Shown one piece after another: positions 55,801-63,682 of a DNA stretch of 64,000 nt. Every line of letters starts with the position of its first letter. Positions within the stretch are counted from its first letter, which is position 1. Both the position numbers and the translations under genes were made by a program. The DNA lies in assembly GCA_020636025.1 (NCBI GenBank), contig JACJYQ010000003.1, positions 434,001 to 498,000 of the forward strand, given 5' to 3'. The notes beneath the pieces are model-generated. The model worked only from the letters and a program-made list of their open reading frames with translations, was not told the origin of the DNA and ran no database searches. This DNA comes from Lewinellaceae bacterium. Lineage in GTDB: Bacteria > Bacteroidota > Bacteroidia > Chitinophagales > Saprospiraceae.

Positions 55801-55931
55801 TTCTGATTGTAAAAATCAACACCGCGTTTGTAGGCCATGGTAGCCTCGGTAAAAATGTTGGTTTGCTGAGCCTGCACGAGAAGTGCGGCTGACAATAACA
55901 AAATCGAAAAAATACCTTTCCGAAGGTTCAT
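52815..55931 (-). CDS. Large exported TPR protein
   Basis: 1038 residues from the Met at 55931 (MNLRKGIFSILLLSAALLVQAQQ, a signal peptide). The open frame reaches upstream to 56033, but a -7 box at 56031-56038 and lack of coding character argue against the longer start. Roughly two dozen TPR/YbgF-like helical repeats cover the chain (for example ALEIGNYYFEKKDYDKAVSYFNM, DEALFQLGDTYFDMEQYDKAI), ending in a polar Asn/Ser-rich tail. No enzymatic domain is seen. It is a periplasmic scaffold by inference, co-transcribed with the barrel protein downstream. Confidence 0.88.
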   Translation of the reverse strand: MNLRKGIFSILLLSAALLVQAQQTNIFTEATMAYKRGVDFYNQNLFGLAQKEFRDAMAYLRPVNEPEWKALKTDAELYHAKCAVRLDQPEAEKLVLDFLRENSPSPVASQAALEIGNYYFEKKDYDKAVSYFNMAPEGAAGPTRDEIRFKTGYSYFVTKKFALAKTYFLPLKENARGEWYFPANYYYGCCAFFEGRYSDAANSFTRAGQSSKYQSSVPYYITQIYAAQKDYDKVISYGSVKAKDNSVRNRAEINQIVGQAYYEKGDFKSAMVYLEYAAKNGARMRPADYYQLGYTQYQNGYYKPAIENFENLSKQDSLLGQNGLYHLGDCYIKTGNKFNARNAFGQAANMNYDLAVREDALFNYAKLSYELKYDRDAIQALQRIPTTSKYYEDAQALMSEVFLNTRDYDRAISTLESVKNRTQRLDATYQTVTYLRGLQLYQNGQSDEARRYFNKSLEFPIDKKTSLLCSYWLGVISNEAGEYTISKAHMSSYFRAASPYAAQLPEEASLDMCNYVQGYNNMKLKDYKSALANFNAAVEGFKKRPPESKQIASAVLGDAVLRAGDCNFKNNKYDDAIRLYDEAINRKYEGFEYAMYQKAIILGLKGKRVDKIISLENLVTSYPNSSYADEALFQLGDTYFDMEQYDKAIPPFRRIVSDYKGRSPLINQALLKLGLISINQGNPSVAVNYYKQVFSNNPEGEEAKQALDALREIYVNVLNRPDEYYAFVESVPGFGNVSTASKDSTFYESAESQYNNGRYLQAIDGFTTYLAKYPNGRNTVNAYFYRGESYSAVKQYDKAQKDYAAVLAKGSSKVYPKAAERATLLALNSTQEYAQAFEYARKWELSAMTEQSRFEAQLAALKAAYLTNNSVAVSEYAQKINASRLSSQENLAQANFYSGKMAYDKGDYARAYPALQSVTENTTTAIMAEAYHYMAQILYRQKKYTEADELISDANKASAGYDNWIAYNLILLSDVYADQGDKNSALAALEAILENYNGDDKNVIPLARQKHDKLSGNNPSLNSNSNRDKTLLELDEGN

Positions 55932-56030
55932 AATTGATTGAATTGATGGTTGATCGTAATATGCAAGGATTTGCTTGCAGGTTTCCGGGTAAGCGTCAAA
56001 TTTGGGTATTTGTCTCTGTCGGCAAAAATC

Positions 56031-56038
56031 CAAAGGTA
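56031..56038 (-). promoter_or_regulatory. Candidate -7 box (TACCTTTG) of the TPR-protein gene
   Basis: An exact TAnnTTTG match read on the minus strand, about 95 bases upstream of the chosen start at 55931. A -33 element is not clear. Confidence 0.4.
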
Positions 56039-56067
56039 TTATGAATACAAAGGGTAAAGTTATGTAT

Positions 56068-56111
56068 CAATGCGAAATGCGCAATGTACCAATGCGAAAT
56101 GCGCAATGTAC
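56068..56111. repeat. Two tandem 22-base copies
   Basis: CAATGCGAAATGCGCAATG plus TAC, twice. Related words (ATGCACAAATGTATCAACG) continue to about 56150. Partly complementary to the repeat at 56352-56409. Confidence 0.8.
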
Positions 56112-56361
56112 CAATGTTTTAATGCACAAATGTATCAACGTGAAATGTGTTTTGACAGTCTGTTTGGGAAGCGATCATTTATTTGAGTTTAACAAGAGAT
56201 GTTAAAAATTTAACAATCGATCTTGTCATATCAATACCATTAAGTCGTGTATGAAGGGCTGAATCTTTAAGAATACTTACAGAACACTTCTTGTTTGATA
56301 ACCCCACCATTTATCTTGCGCCCTAATATAATTTATCCAACGGCCCATTAATAAATTGCGC

Positions 56362-56409
56362 ATTGGTACATTGGTACATTGGTACATTGATACATTGATA
56401 CATTGATAT
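56362..56409. repeat. Six 8-base tandem copies running into a start codon
   Basis: ATTGGTAC (three), ATTGATAC (two), ATTGATAT (one). The last two bases of the final unit are the A and T of the ATG at 56408. Copy-number change would alter the leader sequence and spacing but not the reading frame. Confidence 0.85.
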
Positions 56410-57964
56410 GATTTCGCTCTCCATCCCGCCAGTCGCCCTCGAGTTGGCTGATTATGACCGCAAGCTGCTGGCGAAGGGGAAAGGTTCTGTATTTGTGTGT
56501 AACCAGGTGCTATCCGAATTTGACGAGAAAATATTGCTGACCTTGTTGCGATCACAATACCCGCATGTCCGGATTTTGTATCCGTATCCGGTTGCGCCGT
56601 CAAAATCTATTCGCGATTTTAGTATACGGCCAAAGGGTGGGAAAGTTGAGAATGCTTTTTTTACGGGGAAGGTTATTAAAAAGCTCAAGAGAAATGTGGA
56701 GAAGGGTCTGGCTGTTGGCCTGGTGTTGAATTTTTCCGACAACCCGCTGAATCACTGGGGGAAGAATGTGTTGCGGCAGCAGATCATTCGCCAGTTACGC
56801 AGGATGGAATTACCGGTTACGCCTATTCATCTCCAAATGGCGCATAAACCAGGGAGTTCATTTAGCCGAACAATTCCGGGTTTGTCAAAAATTAAAAAGG
56901 GAGATGACGTTCAGTTGAGTATTCGGGTGGGCAATACAATTAGTGCTGAGGAGATTGCCAAATTCAATAAAAGTCGACTCTGGGGCAAGTTTTTGCAAGC
57001 CAAGATATTTTCGCTGGGTTCCTTATTTGATGTCCGGCCGGAACTGTTTTTGCCAGGAAAGCAAACAGAACAGGATCCACTGGCTGAAGCTGTGGAACCT
57101 GCGCAGGTGGAAGCCGAAATGGCAGCATTGGATCCTTCCAGAATTGTGGTTACCCGTGGTGAGTTTGATGTCATTGTAGCGCCGTTCTCGGAGCTTCCCA
57201 ATACCATGTTTGAAATTGCCAGATTGCGGGAACTCACCTTTCGTGCAGTAGGAGAAGGCACTGGCAAGTCCCGGGATATGGATGAGTTTGATATGTACTA
57301 TTTGCAACTTATTATCTGGGACAGACAAAACAAGCGAATTGTGGGAGGCTATCGCGTTGGGGAGGGAGATCATATTTTTGAACGTTTTGGGGTGAACGGT
57401 TTCTACACCAGCAGTTTGTTTAAAATGAAACAGGGCTTTCATCCCTTACTTCGCCAAACAGTTGAGCTTGGGCGCACATACGTAGTCCCTGATTATCAAA
57501 AACACCGGCTTCCTTTGTTTTTACTTTGGAAAGGAATCCTGCACTTTTTGCTGGCCAACCCGAAATATCGTTACCTCATTGGTCCGGTAAGCATCAGCAA
57601 GGACTATTCAGAAGTGTCCAAAGGCGTGATCGTAGAGTTCGTGAAACGCTTTTTTTACGACAAAAAGCTGGCCCAATACATCACTCCAAGAAAGCCATTC
57701 CGACCCGCTATAAAGGATGTAGATACCGGATTACTGGCAGAGAATCTTCAGGGACAATTCACCGCGTTGGAGGCATTGGTGGAAAGCATGGAACCGGCGC
57801 ACTTTACCGTGCCTGTTTTGTTCCGGCAATACTTAAGGCAAAACGCCAAATTCATCGGCTTCAATGTTGATCCAAATTTTGCCGATTGCCTCGATGGGCT
57901 CATGATCCTTGATATCAGGGATTTGCCTGAAGAAACGCTGGAGTTGTTGCAACAGGAGAAGTGA
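56408..57964 (+). CDS. Acetyltransf_5/OlsB-like N-acyltransferase, two-domain
   Basis: 518 residues. The C-terminal half (about 245-470) matches the hemolysin/OlsB-type GNAT N-acyltransferases: FEIARLRELTFRAVGEGTGKSRDMDEFDMYYLQLIIWD, then IVGGYRVGEGDHIF and LLRQTVELGRTYVVPDYQK. The N-terminal half (about 20-200) resembles a PlsC-like acyltransferase remnant (LLAKGKGSVFVCNQVLSEFDEKIL, PVTPIHLQM) but the HxxxxD catalytic motif is not evident. In Bacteroidota such enzymes acylate glycine or ornithine to build aminolipids; that role is inferred. It is probably peripheral on the inner membrane. The start codon is the end of an 8-base tandem repeat. Confidence 0.75.
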   Translation: MISLSIPPVALELADYDRKLLAKGKGSVFVCNQVLSEFDEKILLTLLRSQYPHVRILYPYPVAPSKSIRDFSIRPKGGKVENAFFTGKVIKKLKRNVEKGLAVGLVLNFSDNPLNHWGKNVLRQQIIRQLRRMELPVTPIHLQMAHKPGSSFSRTIPGLSKIKKGDDVQLSIRVGNTISAEEIAKFNKSRLWGKFLQAKIFSLGSLFDVRPELFLPGKQTEQDPLAEAVEPAQVEAEMAALDPSRIVVTRGEFDVIVAPFSELPNTMFEIARLRELTFRAVGEGTGKSRDMDEFDMYYLQLIIWDRQNKRIVGGYRVGEGDHIFERFGVNGFYTSSLFKMKQGFHPLLRQTVELGRTYVVPDYQKHRLPLFLLWKGILHFLLANPKYRYLIGPVSISKDYSEVSKGVIVEFVKRFFYDKKLAQYITPRKPFRPAIKDVDTGLLAENLQGQFTALEALVESMEPAHFTVPVLFRQYLRQNAKFIGFNVDPNFADCLDGLMILDIRDLPEETLELLQQEK

Positions 57965-57966
57965 GG

Positions 57967-58251
57967 AATTAGCTAATTTGATAATGTGATAATTAGCTAA
58001 TTTGATAATGTGTTTTCGGTTGGATTTTGGATGCCGAACACGCCGCGCTTGTGTCTTCTGACCAAGCGCATGCTACGTGAGTGATTAAGGTTGCCTGGAA
58101 AGTAAATAGTGTAATATGGGATTGTTTCTTCCAGTGAAAATAGAATTCAGGAGAGCTTATGCCTTACACCTTGTGATGCGCTTGGTCAGAAGACACAAGC
58201 GCGGCGAAAAATAGATTAGCTCATTAGCTAATTATCACATTAGCTAATTTT
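57967..58251. repeat. Nested inverted repeats between convergent genes
   Basis: Outer arms are built from AATTAGCTAATTTGATAATG words (57967-58012 and 58214-58251). Inside, 58041-58071 and 58176-58206 are perfect 31-base reverse complements (CGCCGCGCTTGTGTCTTCTG start). The right outer arm encodes the last three residues and stop of purE. The left arm begins 2 bases after the upstream stop. It could terminate both genes. Confidence 0.85.
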
Positions 58252-58716
58252 CCGAGCTTTCTCCAACACCGTTGTTTCCAGTCCTTTCTTATAATCAATA
58301 ATCCGCTGAAGCAAGGCATCATCGCTGGCTCCCAAAATCTGAGCAGCAAGTATTCCCGCATTTTTAGCGCCATTCAGCGCAACCGTAGCTACCGGAACAC
58401 CTCCGGGCATTTGCAGAATGGACAGCACGCTGTCCCAACCATCGATGGAATTGGAAGATTTTACCGGAACTCCAATAACCGGCAAGGGAGATATGGCTGC
58501 GACCATACCTGGTAAGTGCGCAGCGCCGCCGGCACCGGCTATGATCACTTTAATGCCGCGTTCATGAGCTGTAGAGGCAAATTCAAACATCTTCGTTGGC
58601 GTGCGGTGTGCCGAAACAATGGTCATTTCATAAGGCACCTGAAGCTCCTTAAGCATATCGGCAGCTTGTTGCATGACCGAAAGGTCAGAATCGGATCCCA
58701 TGATGATAGCAACCAT
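58240..58716 (-). CDS. purE: N5-carboxyaminoimidazole ribonucleotide mutase
   Basis: 158 residues of class I PurE. The GSDSD loop is near residue 8, SAHRTP near 39 carries the catalytic histidine, and [10 protein letters not shown] lies near 63; [38 protein letters not shown] completes the active site. It interconverts N5-CAIR and CAIR in de novo purine synthesis in the cytosol. PurK is not in the window. The last residues (KIS) and the stop codon are supplied by the intergenic repeat at 58214-58251, so the natural C-terminus has probably been replaced. Confidence 0.96.
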   Translation of the reverse strand: MVAIIMGSDSDLSVMQQAADMLKELQVPYEMTIVSAHRTPTKMFEFASTAHERGIKVIIAGAGGAAHLPGMVAAISPLPVIGVPVKSSNSIDGWDSVLSILQMPGGVPVATVALNGAKNAGILAAQILGASDDALLQRIIDYKKGLETTVLEKARKIS

Positions 58717-58724
58717 AACTTATT

Positions 58725-58831
58725 TGAATTATGAATTATTAATTATGAGTTATGAATTTGAAAGTGAGTAATGAAATGGTTCAGAAGTAAGGCCTGAAAC
58801 AACAATTCATAATTCATAACTCATAATTCAA
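58725..58831. repeat. Inverted repeat pair flanking a 45-base interior
   Basis: Arms 58725-58758 and 58804-58831 consist of AATTATGAATTATGAG words and their complement. They fill the gap between purE (start side) and the iron-sulfur gene, whose stop is 3 bases from the right arm. Confidence 0.8.
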
Positions 58832-58834
58832 CAA

Positions 58835-60157
58835 CTATTTGTTCCAGGCATCCCGCGGCTCGCTCATAGCCCAGGCGGCACCTGCGTTTTCTATGGAGTT
58901 AAACATAGGCAGCCATTCTCCGGGTCCGGCCGACTGCGTGAGTATTTCGTGGCGGCGCAATTGAAGGATGATGTCCAACGGATTGATGAGCACCGGACAG
59001 GCTTCTACGCAGGCATTGCAGGTGGTGCAGGCGTGGATTTCCTCAGGCGTGATGCGGTCGAAAAGCGATTTGCCATCGTTGTATTCATCTGTTTTTTGGC
59101 GACCACTTCTTACCTCAAGGCCAACTTCTTCTGCGCGGTCGCGCACATCCATCATCACTTTTCGGGGAGATAGCTTTTTGCCTGTCTGGTTGGCCGGACA
59201 AGCTGCCGTGCAACGCCCGCATTCTGTGCAGGAATAAGCTTGCAACAGGTTTTTCCAGCTTAGAGATGTTACATCATTGGCGCCAAATTCAAAAGCTGCG
59301 GAATCGTTTTGTGCAGGAGCTTCCATACCTGGTAAGGGTTCAAGTCCCATCATAGCACGTACTTCCGATTGAATTTCCGGCATGTTGCTCATTTCTCCTT
59401 TTGGCTTCAGGCTGGCATACCAGGTGTTTGGGAAGGCAAATATGATGTGCAGGTGTTTGGAATAGGGTAGGTAGCAGAGAAAGCCAAGGACAGTACAGAT
59501 GTGCAACCACCAACCAAAGCGCTCAACGGCAATGACGGCTGCATCGCTTAATGATCCGAAAAGCATGGGGCCTAACCAGGTACTGACGGCAAAGTTGCCT
59601 GTCTGGTGGTAATGTTCCAATCCGCGAGCCTGGGCTACTTTATCACCACCATTCATGCAAAATATGCCTACGATAAGGATTATCTCTCCAAGCAGGATTA
59701 GGTTGGCATCGGTGAAAGGAAAGCCTTTCATTTCGGGTTTCCAGAACCGCGGCACTCTTAGCAGGTTTCTTCTGGCCAAAAAGATGAGGGTGGCTACAAA
59801 AGCAAGTACAGAAAGCACTTCTATGAAACTGATGACAAAGGTGTAAAACCCACCCAGAGATTCAGCAAAAAAGCGGTGTGTGCCACCAATGCCATCCACG
59901 AAAATCTCTATCAGCTCAATCTGGGTGATGACAAAAGCCACATAAATAAACAGGTGCAGTATCGCTGGAAGCCAGTTTTTAAACATCTTTTGCTGTCCGA
60001 GAGCAACCAGCAGGACATTGCGCCAGCGCTGGCTGCGGTCACCGGTAGTTGGCTCAGCTTTACCAAGCTGAATATTACGCCATACTCGGCTAAAGCCTTT
60101 AAATGCAAACCAGCCGCTTACGCCGGCCACGATCAGAAACAGGATGGATTGTAGCAT
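58835..60157 (-). CDS. HdrC-like membrane (Fe-S)-binding oxidoreductase
   Basis: 440 residues. The N-terminal 250 residues contain about six membrane helices resembling the NarI/HdrE cytochrome-type anchor. A cytoplasmic domain follows with two 4Fe-4S motifs: CTECGRCTAACP near residue 311 and CTTCNACVEACPV near 379. Such proteins pass electrons between the quinone pool and a soluble partner. The usual partner, a CCG-domain HdrB-like subunit, is not next to it: purE is downstream and a haloperoxidase-like gene upstream. The electron donor and acceptor are unknown. A stop TAG falls 3 bases from a repeat arm. Confidence 0.85.
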   Translation of the reverse strand: MLQSILFLIVAGVSGWFAFKGFSRVWRNIQLGKAEPTTGDRSQRWRNVLLVALGQQKMFKNWLPAILHLFIYVAFVITQIELIEIFVDGIGGTHRFFAESLGGFYTFVISFIEVLSVLAFVATLIFLARRNLLRVPRFWKPEMKGFPFTDANLILLGEIILIVGIFCMNGGDKVAQARGLEHYHQTGNFAVSTWLGPMLFGSLSDAAVIAVERFGWWLHICTVLGFLCYLPYSKHLHIIFAFPNTWYASLKPKGEMSNMPEIQSEVRAMMGLEPLPGMEAPAQNDSAAFEFGANDVTSLSWKNLLQAYSCTECGRCTAACPANQTGKKLSPRKVMMDVRDRAEEVGLEVRSGRQKTDEYNDGKSLFDRITPEEIHACTTCNACVEACPVLINPLDIILQLRRHEILTQSAGPGEWLPMFNSIENAGAAWAMSEPRDAWNK

Positions 60158-60258
60158 ATTATACCATGATTAAAGTGATTTTATTGATTAGCATGATGCA
60201 AAAAGGATTATCCTTTAATTACCTCGGGACTAAAACCACTTCGTGTCGACCATAATTG

Positions 60259-60295
60259 AATGCAGCGGCGAAGTTAGCACTTCCGCCGCTGCATT
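60259..60295. terminator. Strong stem-loop between the iron-sulfur and haloperoxidase-like genes
   Basis: AATGCAGCGGCG and CGCCGCTGCATT form a perfect 12-base stem extended by AAGT/ACTT, with TTTTG following on the + strand. It lies 42 bases past the 3' end of the gene at 60338 (minus strand), a likely terminator. Confidence 0.75.
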
Positions 60296-60337
60296 TTGTT
60301 ATCTGGGTCTGTGAATGGTTAAATCTATATGGCCAGC

Positions 60338-63300
60338 TTACATTTTTACCACCCGCAACAAGATAAGTTTTTGGTGAATTCTGTCGAGCAAACGGAGAAC
60401 ATACACACCAGGTACTTCTTCTGCGAAATTGATGCGGGCAGTTCCCTGACTGAACAGGACTTCACCGTTTCTAATGAGAGAGCCATTAGCGTTGGAAAGC
60501 TCCATGGACATAGGGCCTTCAAAATCTGCCTGAATATTCAATACATCATGAACTGGATTGGGGTATGAAAATGCTTCCAGAGTAATATTCCTTGTGCTGG
60601 AAACAGAGTCAACAAGGCCATCGCAGTTGTTGTCTATGCCATCCCCAAAAACCTCCGTCTCCCCCGGATTTATGCCAGGAGCGTCGTCATTGCAATCAAG
60701 TCCGTTATCCACATAGGGGAAAGGGCTTGGGAATAAACAGGTCATGATCGGCAAATCCGGATTTCCGTAGCCGTCGCCGTCGCCGTCGGTGTAATAGATG
60801 TAAAGAGGCAATCCCTCATCTACCGAACCATCGCAGTTGTTGTCGAGGTCATCGCATATCTCCGGAGCATCCGGATACACATCAGGATTGTTATCATCAC
60901 AATCGCCATCCACCTCTGCAAACCCATTGGGAACCTGGTTCAGGCAAACAAACAGGACACTATCGCTTGTTCCAAATCCATCACCATCGGCATCCAGGTA
61001 AAAGCCATATACGGTCAGACTGTCGTCAACCATTCCATCACAATCGTTATCCAGGTTGTCACAAATTTCCATGGCCCCTGGATAAATTTCCGGGTTGTCA
61101 TCATCACAGTCCAGGGCATTGGTGGAAAAGCCTCCCGGCACCTGATCTATACAGGTGACAATCGGATTTCCATCGGTACCAAAACCATCGCCGTCATTGT
61201 CGCGGTAGTAGGTGTACATGGTCAGACTGTCATCTATCATTCCATCGCAATCGTTGTCCAGGTTATCGCAGATCTCTGTTGCACCCGGGTGAACTTCGGG
61301 GTTGTTATCATCGCAATCAAGCGCGTTATCCACAAAATTCATGGGTTGATATGAAAAGCAGGTGTCCAGTGAAATATCAGGATCGCCAAAACCATCTCCG
61401 TCGGCATCCAGATAGTAAGTCACCATATCATAACCTTTATCGATGAGGCCATCACAGTCGTTATCCAGTCCATCGCAAATGTCCGGGGCGCCGGGGTGAA
61501 TGGCGGGGTTGTGGTCGTCGCAGTCCTCGTAGCTGTAATATCCGTCTCCATCGTCGTCGTTGTAATATAGGTCCCGGGCTTTGTAATAGGATCCTGTACC
61601 ACATTCAATACCGATTATTCTTCCAGGGATATCATCCACTGGGGGGTGAATGCTTCCCCAAATACGGGACAGACTGGTTTCATCGGAAGCATCGCGGTAA
61701 GTAGCCCATTGCAGGGTCACATCTACACTCGGCCCTTTCTCCAGACCCAGGAAATTGCTGTTTGCGGCAATATGGTACTCGCCCAGACCTCCCGGGAAAT
61801 ATTCATCGCCGGTCAAAAGGGTAAGCGCCTCCGCAGAAGCTCTCGAAAAAGTGGAGTGTCCCGAAATATACCCCGCAAATGGCGGAGTCACAAAGGTGAT
61901 TCGTTGATATGGCCACCAGTCCTCAGCCAAAATCCAGCCAACTCCGGCGAAGTCATTCATGGGGTTTCCAATAAAATCAAAGCCTTTCCAGATATAGAAT
62001 TTGATCTTGCCGATATTGGCCCCGGCAGTACCTTCCAGGGGATCACCGGCCTCTACCAACTCAATCCGACCGGGAATGAGTGGAACTCCGGCAGGGTCGT
62101 AATGCGGGAGCATGGAATCGGTGCACTGGCCGCGGTCGGCCATGTAGCGAAGCGCTGTAACAGGGCGTCCGTTGTCGTAATAGCCTTTTATACCCCAGGC
62201 GGCAATAGCCGCATCGTGCACGGCGCCTCCCAATATAAGATAGGCTTTTGCGTCATATTCAAGCGTGTCCAGAACGTCGCCTTTCCCATTGAACTTTCTA
62301 ACAAAAGCCGGGTGATCCATTACATCATTCAGGATGGTAAACCAGTGGCCGGGTGGTGTTTCGGAACTCGGCCCATCTGCCCAAAACTGAGCAAGTACAC
62401 GGGTATAATCGCCTCTCGGGACAAACTCGGGCGTATATGGCTGACCTGTTCTCGGGTTTAAGGTGCGGCCTGTAGCTCCGGTTATGCCGCCATCATTAAA
62501 TTTGTAAAAAGCCTTGTATTCATCAATTGTTTGAGGAAAAGGGGTTTGGTTATTCCCAATGGATGCCGGAGAGATGTCCCACATAACGCCATCGGTAGGA
62601 TCCAGATGTGAGTTCCAGGAGGCCACCAGGGTGAAATTCCATTTAAATGCTTCCGAAGGGTCGCCGTTCGCGCTGGTATCCAGCATCGGCGGAGGACCCG
62701 GGTCGTGATAAACATACCAGTTTTGTCCGGCTCTCATGAAAGTATCCTTGTCTTCCGGTTTTAAGGCGAATGGCACGACATTGCCCCATTCTGGCATCTG
62801 AAACACCTGTACTGCGGGAATCGGATTGCCATTTTGGTCAACAGCTCCAGGCCGGTCGAGCGGTTGCCAGCGGTTCACATCCAGAATGGTTGGGTCACCT
62901 TTTGTGTTTAAGTCCAGTGGCGGGTTCACCGGCGCGTAATACTGGTTGATGTAATTATTTTGTTCATTGGCCCCATCTGTATTGCTGTAAAAAATGATGC
63001 AATAGCCGAGGTAATTTCCCAGGGCTGCCGGGTCTCCATTTGTATAGTCGGTTGAAAAATTTCCGGTATCATAACCAAGTTCCTCCATGTAGTCGTTGAA
63101 ACGGGTGATGGTGGCGAATGCATTGGGCGACAAAGAGAAGCGGCGGACCAAAATGCGGTATGCAGCATAGCTCATGGCTTTTCTGCGCGCAGCTTCAATA
63201 TCAGCAGGAATAGGCACGCCATCGTACTGGCAGGTATAAGTTCCCAGGGTTTTTCCAAGAAAAAGCGTTTCAGATGTTCCGGTTGTATCGTAAGCAGCCC

Positions 63301-63496
63301 AGGCATCGTACATAGCCATGGAAACATGAAACAGATTTCTGGCATTTGCAGGAGGTCTGGCAAAATCTTCTCGTATGCCCTGAAGCATAAGTTCATTCCA
63401 GCGTCGGGCGACTGATTTTTGTGCCGAAACGGTTTGGAAAGCAAAGATGGTTAAGATGAAAAATATGGGGAATCGAAGAAGTACAGGTCTTTTCAT
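60338..63496 (-). CDS. T9SS-sorted vanadium-haloperoxidase/PAP2-like protein with MopE repeats
   Basis: 1052 residues. A signal peptide (about 1-25, ending TVSAQ) leads to a vanadium-dependent haloperoxidase/PAP2-superfamily domain (about 30-620); GYISGHSTFSRASAEALTLL near residues 540-560 is the conserved phosphate/vanadate-site motif. Five MopE-type putative metal-binding repeats follow (about 640-965), each with DxDGDGxG, DCDDxNPxxxPGA and DNDCDG motifs, probably calcium-binding. The last 80 residues are a T9SS sorting domain (SYPNPVHDVLNIQA ... VPGVYVLRLLD). Probably surface-exposed or secreted. Whether it is a halogenating enzyme or a phosphatase cannot be told from sequence. Confidence 0.87.
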   Translation of the reverse strand: MKRPVLLRFPIFFILTIFAFQTVSAQKSVARRWNELMLQGIREDFARPPANARNLFHVSMAMYDAWAAYDTTGTSETLFLGKTLGTYTCQYDGVPIPADIEAARRKAMSYAAYRILVRRFSLSPNAFATITRFNDYMEELGYDTGNFSTDYTNGDPAALGNYLGYCIIFYSNTDGANEQNNYINQYYAPVNPPLDLNTKGDPTILDVNRWQPLDRPGAVDQNGNPIPAVQVFQMPEWGNVVPFALKPEDKDTFMRAGQNWYVYHDPGPPPMLDTSANGDPSEAFKWNFTLVASWNSHLDPTDGVMWDISPASIGNNQTPFPQTIDEYKAFYKFNDGGITGATGRTLNPRTGQPYTPEFVPRGDYTRVLAQFWADGPSSETPPGHWFTILNDVMDHPAFVRKFNGKGDVLDTLEYDAKAYLILGGAVHDAAIAAWGIKGYYDNGRPVTALRYMADRGQCTDSMLPHYDPAGVPLIPGRIELVEAGDPLEGTAGANIGKIKFYIWKGFDFIGNPMNDFAGVGWILAEDWWPYQRITFVTPPFAGYISGHSTFSRASAEALTLLTGDEYFPGGLGEYHIAANSNFLGLEKGPSVDVTLQWATYRDASDETSLSRIWGSIHPPVDDIPGRIIGIECGTGSYYKARDLYYNDDDGDGYYSYEDCDDHNPAIHPGAPDICDGLDNDCDGLIDKGYDMVTYYLDADGDGFGDPDISLDTCFSYQPMNFVDNALDCDDNNPEVHPGATEICDNLDNDCDGMIDDSLTMYTYYRDNDGDGFGTDGNPIVTCIDQVPGGFSTNALDCDDDNPEIYPGAMEICDNLDNDCDGMVDDSLTVYGFYLDADGDGFGTSDSVLFVCLNQVPNGFAEVDGDCDDNNPDVYPDAPEICDDLDNNCDGSVDEGLPLYIYYTDGDGDGYGNPDLPIMTCLFPSPFPYVDNGLDCNDDAPGINPGETEVFGDGIDNNCDGLVDSVSSTRNITLEAFSYPNPVHDVLNIQADFEGPMSMELSNANGSLIRNGEVLFSQGTARINFAEEVPGVYVLRLLDRIHQKLILLRVVKM

Positions 63497-63682
63497 TAGC
63501 GAATGATTTCAGCAATTTTGCTTTTACGCCTCAAATATGCGATTGAAATGCAAGTGTTGACTTAGAATACTATTAAAAAAAATAGCAGATTGCCCAAAAA
63601 ACTGCCTGAGGAAGCAGACTTTTGCAAAAGGCGGGGACAATTGCGCATCTGTTCGCACCCCGGCTTACAAAAGATATTCTAT

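Larger units (their letters stand above)
55932..56407. other. 476-base divergent promoter region with word repeats
   Basis: It holds the minus-strand -7 box at 56031-56038, two 22-base tandem copies at 56068-56111 and six 8-base copies at 56362-56409, the latter partly complementary to the former. AT-rich sequence between them (56160-56340) shows no other feature. Confidence 0.6.

Noticed and set aside
55932..56033. Longer N-terminus for the large TPR protein
   Set aside because: It precedes a clear signal peptide and overlaps a -7 promoter box.
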